DNA from: Ascidia mentula
Lineage: Eukaryota > Chordata > Ascidiacea > Phlebobranchia > Ascidiidae
Length of the DNA stretch: 64,000 bases
Direction: 5' to 3'
NCBI GenBank assembly: GCA_947561715.1
Contig: OX387205.1
Coordinates: 12,777,001 to 12,841,000, forward strand
Part shown: positions 1 to 11,779 of the stretch, in pieces
Layout: every line of letters starts with the position of its first letter
How positions within the stretch are numbered: position 1 is the stretch's first letter
Position numbers and translations under genes: made by a program
Notes under the pieces: generated by a model
Databases searched by the model: none
Told to the model about the DNA's origin: nothing
The model's input: the letters and a program-made list of their open reading frames with translations, nothing else

Positions 1-2836
1 CAAAAGAACTTGTGTGTGTTGTCTAAATCAGAAAATTGTGATGGAAAGAATTTATCATACATCCAATTTCTCATCACCAAATACTTCGACAAATTAAAAT
101 TTCTTTTAAATTTTCATGTAAGTTACTTCTTACAAATTACTTTCGGGTTGTTTACACGCCAATAAATTCCAATTAAACAGTTTGAATGAGCAAGTTGTAC
201 CTCATCCTATTTCCCCGGGGTATTCCTGCTGGACAGCGTGTAGTTTTTAAATTGACACGATTTGTTACAACATGGCCTGTATTGTATTTTGTTTTGCTTC
301 GCAGTGCATGGCATTTTTGACCAAAACTTAAACTGACTTTCCATCGCAAAAACAGCAAAAAGCCTTTAACTAACATGATTAATTTAGCAACCAAAATAAC
401 TACCTTGACATAGACAAGGCACAATGCCAATGTTAACAAAGCTTTGTCTAAATTAAATATTTCCGCATGGCCGAGTTGCTACATTAGTTCACTAAATTCA
501 TGAAAAAATCCAGATCTTCAAACAAAACTTCAAATTTTACATATTGGTTGACTTCAAACCTGATCTCATGCTTCGACAGCAGTGACAGGTTAAACTTTGT
601 TAAGACCTACAAACCTTTGGGATTGAATCTGATGACTCTTCAATCAAGTCGACCTTCACCTCAAACTTTAATTACCAACATGAACAATACAGCCTGTATA
701 AATGATGACAAATTCATTTCGAGAAACGTTTCAGTTGTTTCTACAACTATTCTCACAGCACTACATGCACTTTTGGATGATCTTTACACTAGTTACATTG
801 ACTGTATTCCTTATTCAAACTGTCCCAAATTTAGTTATGTTCAGATTTTTCTCAGAAATTTTAAAAGTCCGCTTTTTTTATCAAATCCTTCGCAAACCGA
901 AGCCTTGTTGTTTCCTCCTTACTGCACTGAGCAAACTGTTCTCTAAGCTCTCTTAAAAGGGTTTTTGTCGGGCGCAGTTATCATTGACAAAAATGCATCA
1001 TCCCGATAATTAAGTATGACTTGACAGCCACGATAACCATCGTGGAGTTCACAGTTACCGCATAACGTGCAACATATACTGTAGCTCACGGGTCACCCTA
1101 ACGCCACGCTGAAAGGCGGGCATGCAAAAAAACACCCAAATCCATCGCCTAAATAAAACATAAGCCCGATATGCCAGCCACTTTACGCTTCCAAAAATCA
1201 CCATTTAATATTCCGCACGATATGTAATCTAACACAGTCTTCATATTGCAAACGTTGCTCTAGGAAAGGCATCAAATGTGATATCTTCCCAACACTATAA
1301 TGACACATATATAGCAGATCGATGTGCTAGATGATTTAAAATTAATAAGGGACATAATGCACGCTGTTTATAGCACCACATATCAAACGCCAATACTCGC
1401 TAAAATTTTAACTTACAATTTAAAACTTATTCCTCGTAGAAAGATGATTTTATATTCGTAAAAATGCTCCCATGTCATATTTTCAGCAACAAACTATCCA
1501 TTTATTGCACTTTCGTTGGCAGCAAAATTTATTTTTTAATAACATGCTCCCAATTATTTTTCTCAGTGCTCATTGGAGCCAATACATTATTCATATCCAA
1601 TCACCGCTCGAAATCCGCAGATGTTGCATAATTGTTGTATCATACCTAACAGCGCCTAAAAGTCCTCAAATAAGTTGTTTTGGTCTTCGTGATTACGTTA
1701 AACCCACATTGCGTTCTGGACCACCAATAGCACACCTCATCGGTCATCCAATGACTCGTGACTCGTTGATCTGTTGATCGTTGACTCATTACCTAACTAT
1801 AGATGGTAGTTTGATAAAAGCAAAGTTCTGTTTTGTTTTCCGCCGCACGTTTACATGTAAATTATTTACTCCCAATCTGCATGTCATGCAATTGTCATGA
1901 ATGATTTAACTGGGTTAGAGGCAGGCCTCCTGAATGCTTAGTGGTCGGAAAAGAAATACTCGACGCAAGGTTTAGGATGACGTCATGTGTGTATTTGTTC
2001 TTTGGCAATAAGAATCGATCCATACTTTTTTAATGTTGTTTGTACCGCACATTGCGTCACAAAATTTATGCTTCTCGGCGGAAAACTTTTATGACGTAAT
2101 TCAAACATATGTGTAGACATCATATACTAACAACGTTAATAGACGCTTATGATAAATTGCTGCGAGATTCAACAACGGTCGTAAAGAGTACGGCGATCGG
2201 TTTAAAAAAGATGCTGATGTTTCTCAGACATAGGATCATGTTGTCAAACACCGGGGTACATTTTTTACACTCGAAATCTTTTTGAGCTCGGATCCCTACT
2301 TGATAATCGGCGAATTGTCCCCGATCGCGACTTGTCAGCTCGTTCTTTACTGTCTGAGATCGTTTACTTCTTTATATCGAAAGTTCGAATTACTTCTATT
2401 AATTTCATTTTACCGACGCGGTAGTTCATACTTCTTTGACAGTATTTTCATATCGTTTGGCGTCGACGTTTGACGTTAGTAGTATTTACGTGGTGTTTTG
2501 AAATCATATGTAAATGTGCAAAATACATCACTACGTCACCACTCAACATCGCCATTTTTCATGTTTTATTAAATTAACAACAAGATTTCAATGTTGTGTT
2601 CGATGTTTCACGTGACTTTCATCAAATTGGTAAAACCTTTGAATCGAACGTCTGGAAATCGGTAAAAAGTAACAGTAATATCTTTTTAGTAGTTAATTTA
2701 TTTTTAAGTATTCGATATTGTAGTTTAGCAATAACTTAACAATGCAAATCTACCAACAACTTGTCAATTCAAAACATATTTACTTGTTGCAGTGCTTTTA
2801 TGTCACAAAAATCTCGTGACGTTTAAAGATCTTACT
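1..2836. repeat. Left-edge part of the ~6.4 kb tandem A/B unit, non-coding
   Basis: No gene is supported here. The first ~2.2 kb repeats with small differences at about 6,400-8,600 and 12,870-15,070, so the window opens inside a tandem array that probably continues to the left. An open frame of 148 codons at 500-946 is broken by a stop in the other two copies, which argues against coding. A conserved upstream block (about 1,671-1,785, containing cgttctgg, CCAAT and catcggtcatc) and a TGACGTCA-type site near 1,980 recur in the other units. A minus-strand AATAAA (2,565-2,570) lies downstream of gene A1. Confidence 0.75.
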
Positions 2837-3444
2837 TTACTCCTCAAGGAGTTGATTCAGATCGAAGTCATCATCGTCCTTGGTGATCTCTTCGTTCATC
2901 TTCTTCGCATCCATCTCCATGTCGTGCAAAAGTTGGTCGATATCTTCGTTATCCTCGAAGTCCATAAGTTCTGGAGCGGTAAAAGATTATTTGTATCTTT
3001 ATAATAAATTTACAATGCCAGACGAAAGAATGTTGGCGTATTTTTTTATACACCCGTGAGAAATTTGTCACTAAAACGGTAAAATTTTCTAATCACTGTC
3101 CTTCTGAACCTGGAAGTTTTCAGTTTTTATTTATCTATTCATTTTTCTAATATTACCAACCTTGTTCTCCAATGTATTTGGGAAATCGAACTCTGCGTAT
3201 AAAAAGAAGATTAACTTGATTTTTTTACCAAACGCTTGCACTACGCAACCGTGTCTAATTTGACGACATACCCGGGAGCTTTAGCAAAATTTTTTGGATA
3301 AGCGCCCCATTGAGTCATCATTTTATTGAATCTACGGGGCCAAGCTCTGGCTCGGCCACGACGACGACGGCGTCTTCCCCATGCGTCAGTGTCGACCAAT
3401 AGGAGGACAGAGAAAATAAGGGCAAACAGAATAAGTTTATTCAT
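2837..3444 (-). CDS. Gene A1: secreted Arg-rich cationic peptide precursor (antimicrobial-peptide-like)
   Basis: Exons 3444-3272, 3192-3161 and 2970-2837 join to a 112-aa precursor. Introns begin GTATGT and GTTGGT, end in CAG, and are in phases 2 and 1. Residues 1-21 are a signal peptide ending VDTDA. The next segment is WGRRRRRRGRARAW, followed by a short basic stretch with Trp, Tyr and Phe. Exon 2 reads roughly VRFPKYIGEQ, unlike the acidic SPEDM-type exon 2 of genes B3-H. Exon 3 is acidic (starts ELMDFEDNE, holds DDDD, ends LLEE). A cationic peptide with an acidic propiece is the layout of ascidian antimicrobial peptide precursors, so the role is inferred from layout rather than from a recognised orthologue. 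It is almost the same as A3. Confidence 0.8.
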
Positions 3445-5312
3445 GGTTTAGTTTCTGTTTGAATAGTAAAGAAAGATAATATATGTTGATTTCAGCTTAT
3501 CATGGCACGCATTTACACGGATGCCAGGCTACAGAGTTACGGATAATACAAACATTGCACATTTTCAACTGTTCAACCAACAAACTCTACTAAAAAGACT
3601 CAACTATCTTTCTAATTTCGTGGTCAGGTTTTATAGCTTTCGTTTCTATGTTTGTTTATGCTCAGGTCAGGGGAAATGAGTAATTTTGGCTTTCATGAAA
3701 TAACTTGCCCACCCGCCAGCTGTTGCTTCGGCGTGTTTTGTATAATACATGTCTGAGCATATGCCTTCGACATAAATAGTTACGTGTGGTTTATTCTATG
3801 TACCGGGAAAGGCATGCAGTCACTGCAGACGCACGAATTTATAGTTTCATTTACATCAAATACCACAAAATTGTTGAGTCGAGCACACGTATATACGTCA
3901 TATTGTTGTTGTAGCATCAAGATATGCCCCCATGTAATTAATAATGCACTGAGAACTGCTTTAATTGCACTGAGAACTGCTTTAAAGCAATTATTCTGTT
4001 TGACGTTCGGTCAGTTCGGATACAAAATACTTTTATTATCCGCATAACCTATAAATATCCGGATTTTTTTTATTTTAAGTAACCGCCAAACCGGATAATA
4101 AACGGTAGTTATCAGACAACCGGTTATCCCCAAATCGACTGTTTGTGAAAAATAACATAGATTTCTTCTCTTATAAACGCTAGTGGTTCTTATTTAGCAA
4201 CTGTGGATCCACCCTTGTTACAAGAAAGTTTTTGACATTGATCTCGAAGAAAGTTATCCTACAAAGGTATTAATCTCAAGCATTTGTGCTCCATTCCGAA
4301 ATCGCCATATTTTTCGATTGAATCCTATTACCTTCGTTGTAAATCAACTGCTTAGTTATAGTAAACCTTTAGAATCTACAAACAAAGAATATGCAGACCT
4401 AAAATAAATTCACAAACTGTAAAAACGCATCAAAAACTTTTTCATTTTATTATCGCGCTCACCAACAAAGCAAAACTAGGATATCGGATACCTCTGTTAA
4501 TCTGTTTACCGGTAAATCGTTACCCGGTTAGTTCGTCCTGAGTTGGACATTTTGTCAAAAATTGATTTTTCCGTTCCTTTATTAGCTTTCCATTACTGGT
4601 GTTTTTTGTTTACTCTTAAAATATTTTAGCTTCCCATGGCGTAATCAGTGTTAACGTATGATGTCAAAGGCATGTTACGGCAATGTGGTTAGTCGACATT
4701 TCATATCACTGCATCTTGTTAGTGCTTATAGCGTTTAAAAAGTATTACTTGCATGAAAAGTTTAGACGAATTTCATGTTCTGCGCATGAAGGAATTTAGG
4801 TGGTGAATTTTTGTATGCAACATGACGATACCAAGCGTCTTAACATAACCAAGCGTAACTCATGTTTTATTATCTGGAAACGCAAGTTTTTGATCACCCG
4901 GATTAATCTGATATCTTTTACTTCTTTAAATCGAACATTTGCTTTCATCAACAATGATAGTCGATATTTCCTTTACAATATTTTCACGTTGTTTTGCGTC
5001 GACGTTTGCCGTTAGTAGCATATATATACAAGATCTGAATATTGTGGTCGATGTGTCACGTTGACTTGTAATCCTGCATCAAATTGATGAAATCTTCAAG
5101 TCAAAATTGGTAAAAACCATCAAGATTCTTTTCAAAAGACAGCATAATATCTTTTTACTTGGAGAATACTGTAGTATAGAAATAACTTGACTAAACAAAA
5201 CTACCAACAACTTGTCCATTCTAAAAAATGTGGATTTACATTCACTTGTTGTAGTACTTTACCTCACAAAATTTACAATACGTATCTAGGTCGTACTTTA
5301 CTCCTGTATAAG
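3445..5312. repeat. Spacer between A1 and the B1 remnant
   Basis: Contains the A1 promoter, a direct repeat of a 20-bp motif (cactgagaactgctttaa type, about 3,949-3,986), and a stretch rich in CCGGATA/CCGGTTA motifs at about 4,040-4,130. From 4,489 on, the sequence appears identical to 10,956 onward. No gene seen. Confidence 0.65.
3629..3635 (-). promoter_or_regulatory. TATA box of gene A1
   Basis: On the minus strand this reads GCTATAAAA, 185 bp upstream of the A1 start codon. The same sequence at the same distance precedes A2 and A3, and related boxes precede B3, C, D, F and G. Confidence 0.65.
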
Positions 5313-8306
5313 TTAATCCAGATCGATGTCATTATCGTTTGTTGCCTTCTTTCCATTCCTCTTCTTCGAATCCATCTCCATGTCGTGCATAAGTTGTTCG
5401 ATTTCCTCGTTATCCTCGAAGTCCATAAGTTCTGGAGAGGTAAAAGATTATTTGTATCTTTATAATAAACTTACGATGCCAGAAGAAAGTAAGTTAGTCT
5501 ATATTTTGATACGTGCGTGAAACATTCGTGTTCTTTTCACTAAAATGGCCAATTTTCTAATCACTGCCCTCATATACCTGGAAGTTTTCGGTTTTTATTT
5601 ATCTTTTTATTTTTTAAATTTTACCAACCATGTTCCGTCATGTCTTCGGGAGATTGATCTCTGAATACAAGAGGAAATGCAATTAAAATGTATTTCTAAA
5701 CACTTGCACTTCGCATATGTGTCCAATTCGGCGACGTACCTGGAAACTATGGGGAATTTCGGTGCGTTGGCGTCCCAGTTAAGAAGACTGTGCAAGAAAT
5801 AACGTATAGTTCCGACTAGGCGGCGGCGGCGGCAGAACATGTGCGTGAGTTACACTCAATTGACACGACTGTAGGGAAATATATACGAACCCATATTTGT
5901 GATATCACACGGATTTTCCAAAATTCACGTTATCCCAATTTCAATCTTTACTTTCGTACAACTGCCTTCTTTGGCCACATATATTTTTAATGGCCCCATA
6001 TAACAACCGTTGCGCATCCTTCTCTCAAAACAAACTCACTAAATGAAACTTTATACAGTTACAAACCATATAAAGAACAAGCTTCGCGTCCATTTGAAGT
6101 GAACAGCAACAACCCTTCGCCACTCTGACATAACTGTTCATCGTTAAACAAGAAGTAAAAAAAAAACCTATGGCATAATACGGCTTCGTGTCGCGTATTT
6201 GCAAAACACCAAATGCATCTCGTTACATAAAGTTTTCAAAAATGACCACTCACGGTCGGCACACGATGGAAGTATCAATAATTTATTTGCTGGCTGTGAA
6301 ACAAATTGACCTCTTCTGCACAAGCAGTCACAAGATATTTTTGCCAGCCGTGCCAAGGCATCAATGGGGTCTACACCTGTAGCCTACTTGCAAAGCTTCC
6401 AAAATAACTTGTGTGTGTTGACTAAATCAGAAAATTGTGATGGAAAGAATTTAACATACATCCAATTTCTCATCACCAAATACTTCGACAAATTAATTTC
6501 TTTTAAATTTTTGTGTAAGTTACTGTTACAAATTACTTTCGGGTTGTTTACACGCCAATAAATTTCCGATTAAACAGTTTGAATGAGCATGTTGTATCTC
6601 ATCCTATTTCCCCGGGGTATTCCTGCTGGACAGCGTGTAGTTTTTAAATTGAAACGATTTTTTACAACATGGCCTGTATTGTATTTTGTTTTGCTTCGCA
6701 GTGCATGGCATTTTTGACCAAACTTAAACTGACTTTCCATCGCAAAAACAGCAAAACGCCTTCAACTAACATGATTAATTTAGCAACCAAAATAACTACC
6801 TTGGCATATACATAGCACAATGACAATGTTAACAAAGCTTTGTCTAACTTAAATATTTCCGCATGGCCTAGTTGCTACATTAGTTCACTAAATTCATGAA
6901 AAAATCCAGATCTTCAAAGAAAACTTCAAAGTTTATATATTGGTTGACTTCAAACCTGATCTCATGCTTCGACAGCAGTGACAGGTTAAACTTTGTTAAG
7001 ACCTACAAACCTTTAGGATTGGATCTGTTGACTCTTCAATTAAGTCGACCTTCACCTCAAACTTTAATTACCAACATGAACAATACAGCCTGAATAAATG
7101 ATGACAAATTCATCTCGACAAACGTTTCAGTTGTTTCTACAACTATTCTCACAGCACTACATGCACTTTTGGATGATCTTTACACTAGTTACATTGGCTG
7201 TATTCCTTATTCAAAATGTCCCAAATTTTGTTATGTTCAGATTTTTCTCAGAAATTTTAAAAGACCGCTTTTTTTATCAAATCCTTCGCAAGCCGAAGCC
7301 TTGTTGCTTCCTCCTTACTGCACTGAGCAAACTGTTCTCTAAGCTCTCCTAAAAGGGTTTTTGTCGGGCGCAGTTATCATTGACAAAAATGCATCATCCC
7401 GATAATTAAGTATGACTTGACAGCCACGATAACCATCGTGGAGTTCACAGTTACCGCATAACGTGCAACATACTGTAGCTCACGGGTCACCCTACCGCCA
7501 CGCTGAAAGGCGGGCAATGCAAAAAAACACCCAAATCCATCGCTTAAATAAAACATAAGCCCGATATGCCAGCCACTTTACGCTTCCAAACATCACCATT
7601 TAATATTCCACAAGATATGTAATCTAACACAGCCTTCATATTGCAAACGTTGCTCTAGGAAAGGCATCAAATGTAATATCTTCCCAACACTATAATGACA
7701 CATATATAGCATATCGATGTGCTAGATGATTTAAAATTAATAAGGGACATAGTGCACGCTGTTTATAGCACCACATATCAAACGCCAATGCTCGCTACAA
7801 TTTTAACTTACAATTTAAAACTTATTCCTCGTGGAAAGATGATTTTATATTCGTAAAAATGCTCCCATGTCATATTTTCAGCAACAAACTATCCATTTAT
7901 TGCACTTTCGTTGGCAGCAAAATTTATTTTTTAATAACATGCTCCCAATTATTTTTCTTAGTGCTCATTGGAGCCAATACATTATTCATATCCAATCACC
8001 GCTTCAAATCCGCAGATGTTGCATAATTGTTGTTTCATACCTAACAGCGCCTAAAAGTCCTCAAATAAGTTGTTTTGGTCAACGTGATTACGTTAAACCC
8101 ACATTGCGTTCTGGACCACCAATAGCACACCTCATCGGTCATCCAATGACTCGTGACTCGTTGATCTGTTGATCGTTGACTCATTACCTAACTATAGATG
8201 GTAGTTTGATAAAAGCAAAGTTCTGTTTTGTTTTCCGCCGCACGTTTACATGTAAATTATTTACTCCCAATCTGCATGTCATGCAATTGTCATGAATGAT
8301 TTAACT
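4489..8306. repeat. Recent segmental duplicate, copy 1 (~3.8 kb)
   Basis: Reads the same as 10,956-14,773 at a constant offset of 6,467 bases; every open frame compared is identical in position and translation. Mismatches appear immediately outside both ends (for example c at 8,307 against a at 14,774). It covers B1-psi and its flanks. Confidence 0.8.
5313..5833 (-). pseudogene. B1-psi: 5'-truncated copy of gene B3, no signal peptide
   Basis: The 3' part of exon 1 (5833-5740), exon 2 (5660-5629) and exon 3 (5431-5313) match gene B3 (18292-18903) closely, splice sites included. Homology stops abruptly inside the run of CGG triplets that encodes the Arg stretch. Upstream, the signal peptide and promoter are replaced by unrelated sequence with an in-frame stop just before the only ATG. 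A product could not be secreted as in its relatives. The same break occurs in B2-psi, so truncation came before the duplication. Confidence 0.75.
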
Positions 8307-9298
8307 CGGTTAGAGGCATACCTCCTGAATGCTTAGTGGTCGGAAAAGAAATACTCGACGCAAGGTTTAGGATGACGTCATGTGTGTATTTGTTCTTTGA
8401 CAATGAGAATCGATCCATACTCTTTTAATGTTGTTTGTACCGCACATTGCGTCACAAAATTTATGCTTCTCGGCGGAAAACTTTTATGACGTAATTCAAA
8501 CGAGTGTGTAGACGTCGTATTCTAACAACGTAAATAGACGCTTATGATAAATTGCTGCGAGATTCAACAACGGTCGTAAAGAATGCGGCGATCGGTTTAA
8601 AAAAGATGCTGATGTTTCTCAGACATTGGATAACGTTGTCAAACACCGGGGTACATTTTTTACACTCGGAATCTTTTTAAGCTCGGATCCCTACTTGATA
8701 ATCGGCGAATTGTCCCCGATCGCGACTTGTTAGCTTGTTCTTGACTGTCACATGGTCTGTGATCGTTTACTTCTTTATATCGAAAGTCACTTTTATCAAT
8801 TTCATTTTATCGACGACGCGGTAGTTCATATTTCTTTGACAATATTTTCATATCGTTTGGCGTCGACATTTGACGTTAGTAGTATTTACGTGGTGTTTTG
8901 AAATCATCTGTAAATGTGCAAAATACATCACAACATCACCACTCAACATCGCCATTTTTCATGTTTTATTAAATTAACAACAAGATTTCAATGTTGTGAT
9001 CGATGTTTCACGTGACTTTCATCAAATTGGTGAAACCTTTGAATTGAACGTCTGGAAATTGGTAAAAAGTAACACGAATATCTCTTTAATATGATAAGCA
9101 ATGTGGAGCCAATAATATGAATTGTGTATAAGCTGCATCTTTTTAATAGTTAGCATCATTTCTTTTTACGTAGCCCATATTGTAGTTTAGCAATACCTTA
9201 ACAATGCAAATCTACCAACAACTTGTCAATTCAAAATATATTTACTTGTTGCAGTACTTTTATGTTACAAAAATCTCGTGACGTTTAAAGATCTTACT
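5834..9298. repeat. Spacer from B1 remnant to A2
   Basis: 5,834-6,390 replaces the missing 5' end of the B copy and occurs again at 12,301-12,857. From about 6,390 the sequence repeats the left edge of the window. The conserved upstream block recurs at about 8,066-8,181 and a TGACGTCA site near 8,372. Near 9,090-9,150 there is extra sequence absent from the A1 and A3 units. No gene seen. Confidence 0.65.
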
Positions 9299-9900
9299 TT
9301 ACTCCTGTAGAAGTTGATTCAGATCGACGTCATCATCGTCCTTGGCGATCTCTTCGTTCATCTTCTTCGCATCCATCTCCAGGTCGTGCAAAAGTTGGTC
9401 AATATCCTCGTTTTCCTCGACGTCCATGAGTTCTGGAGCGGTAAAAGATTATTTGTATCTTTATAATAAATTTACAATGCAACACGAAAGAATGTTGGCG
9501 TATTTTTTGATACACGTGTGAGAAATTTGTCACTAAAACGGTAAAATTTTCTAATCACTGTCCTTCTGAATCTGAAAGTTTTCAGTTTTTATTTATCTTT
9601 TCATTCTTCAAATATTACCAACCTTGTTCTCTAATGTACTTGGGAAATCGAACTCTGCATATAAAAAGAAGATTAACTTGATTTTTTTACCAAACGCTTG
9701 CACTACGCAACCGTGTCTAATTTGACGACATACCCGGGAGCTTTAGCAAAATTTTTTGGATAAGCGCCCCATTGAGTCATAATTTTTTTGAATCTAAGGG
9801 GCCAGGCTCTGGCTCGGCGACGACGGCGTCTTCCCCATGCGTCAGTGTCGAACAATAGGAGGACAGAAAAAATGAGGGCAAACAGAATAAGTTTATTCAT
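9299..9900 (-). CDS. Gene A2: secreted Arg-rich cationic peptide precursor
   Basis: Exons 9900-9734, 9654-9623 and 9432-9299 give 110 aa with the same phases as A1. Compared with A1 and A3, the Arg stretch is two residues shorter (WGRRRRRRARAW), the signal peptide has LLLFDTDA, and exon 3 has several replacements (VEENE, HDLEMD, ends LLQE). The reading frame and all splice sites are intact. A2 is the most diverged of the three A copies although it lies between the other two. Confidence 0.8.
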
Positions 9901-11779
9901 GGTTTAGTTTCTGTTTGAATATTTAAAAGAAAGATAATATATGTTGATTTCAGCTTATCATGGCACGCATTTACACGGATGCCAGGCTACAGAGTTACGG
10001 ATAATACAAACATTGCACATTTTCAACTGTTCAACCAACAAACTCTACTAAAAAGACTCAACTATCTTTCTAATTTCGTGGTCAGCTTTTATAGCTTTCG
10101 TTTCTATGTTTGTTTATGCTCAGGTCAGGGGAAATGAGTTGAGTAATTTTGGCTTTCATGAAATAACTTGCCCACCCGGCAGCTGTTGCTTCGGCGTGTT
10201 TTGTATAATACATGTCTGAGCATATGCCCTCGACATAAATAGTTACGTGTGGTTTATTCTATGTACCGGGAAAGGCATGCTGTCACTGCAGACGCACGAA
10301 TATATAGTTTCATTTACGTCAAATACCACAAAATTGTTGAGTCGCGCACACGTATATACGTCATATTGTTGTTGTAGCATCAAGATATGCCCCCATGTAA
10401 TTAATAATGCACTGAGAACTGCTTTAATTGCACTGAGAACTGCTTTAAAGCAATTATTCTGTTTGACGTTCGGTCAGTTCGGATACAAAATACTTTTATT
10501 ATCCGGATAACCTATAAATATCCGGATTTTTTTTATTTTAAGTAACCGTCAAACCGGATAATAAACGGTAGTTATCAGACAACCGGTTATCTCAAAATCG
10601 ACTGTTTGTGAAAAATAACATAGATTTCTTCTCTTATAGCTAAACGCTAGTGGTTCTTATTTAGCAACTGTGGATCCACCCTTGTTACAAGAAAGTTTTT
10701 GACATTGATCTCGAAGAAAGTTATCCTACAAAGGTATTAATCTCAAGCATTTGTGCTCCATTCCGATATCGCCATATTTTTCGATTGAATCCTATTACCT
10801 TCATTGTAAATCAACTGCTTAGTTATAGTAAACCTTTAGAATCTACAAACAAAGAATATGCAGACCTAAAATAAATCCACAAACTGTAAAAACGCATCAA
10901 AAACGTTGGCATTTTATTATCGGGCTGACCAACAAAGCAAAACTAGGATATCGAATACCTCTGTTAATCTGTTTACCGGTAAATCGTTACCCGGTTAGTT
11001 CGTCCTGAGTTGGACATTTTGTCAAAAATTGATTTTTCCGTTCCTTTATTAGCTTTCCATTACTGGTGTTTTTTGTTTACTCTTAAAATATTTTAGCTTC
11101 CCATGGCGTAATCAGTGTTAACGTATGATGTCAAAGGCATGTTACGGCAATGTGGTTAGTCGACATTTCATATCACTGCATCTTGTTAGTGCTTATAGCG
11201 TTTAAAAAGTATTACTTGCATGAAAAGTTTAGACGAATTTCATGTTCTGCGCATGAAGGAATTTAGGTGGTGAATTTTTGTATGCAACATGACGATACCA
11301 AGCGTCTTAACATAACCAAGCGTAACTCATGTTTTATTATCTGGAAACGCAAGTTTTTGATCACCCGGATTAATCTGATATCTTTTACTTCTTTAAATCG
11401 AACATTTGCTTTCATCAACAATGATAGTCGATATTTCCTTTACAATATTTTCACGTTGTTTTGCGTCGACGTTTGCCGTTAGTAGCATATATATACAAGA
11501 TCTGAATATTGTGGTCGATGTGTCACGTTGACTTGTAATCCTGCATCAAATTGATGAAATCTTCAAGTCAAAATTGGTAAAAACCATCAAGATTCTTTTC
11601 AAAAGACAGCATAATATCTTTTTACTTGGAGAATACTGTAGTATAGAAATAACTTGACTAAACAAAACTACCAACAACTTGTCCATTCTAAAAAATGTGG
11701 ATTTACATTCACTTGTTGTAGTACTTTACCTCACAAAATTTACAATACGTATCTAGGTCGTACTTTACTCCTGTATAAG
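9901..11779. repeat. Spacer between A2 and the B2 remnant
   Basis: Near-copy of 3,445-5,312, with a few substitutions and a 4-base insertion near 10,640 until 10,956, then exact. Holds the A2 promoter and the same CCGGATA-rich stretch. No gene seen. Confidence 0.6.
10087..10093 (-). promoter_or_regulatory. TATA box of gene A2
   Basis: GCTATAAAA on the minus strand, 187 bp upstream of the A2 start codon. Confidence 0.65.

Noticed and set aside
500-946. 148-codon plus-strand open frame
   Set aside because: The same DNA in the other two tandem units has a stop in this frame (cagcctga instead of cagcctgt), and there is no signal peptide, domain or splice support.
1010-1130. Small hairpin (cacgat/atcgtg) and GC-richer patch, considered as an RNA gene
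   Set aside because: The stem is only six pairs, and no tRNA boxes or ribozyme core were found.
1472-1777. 101-codon frame kept in three tandem copies (also 7,867 and 14,334)
   Set aside because: Kept only because the DNA was recently duplicated. It overlaps the conserved non-coding block, and its homologous stretches at 22-24 kb do not keep the frame.
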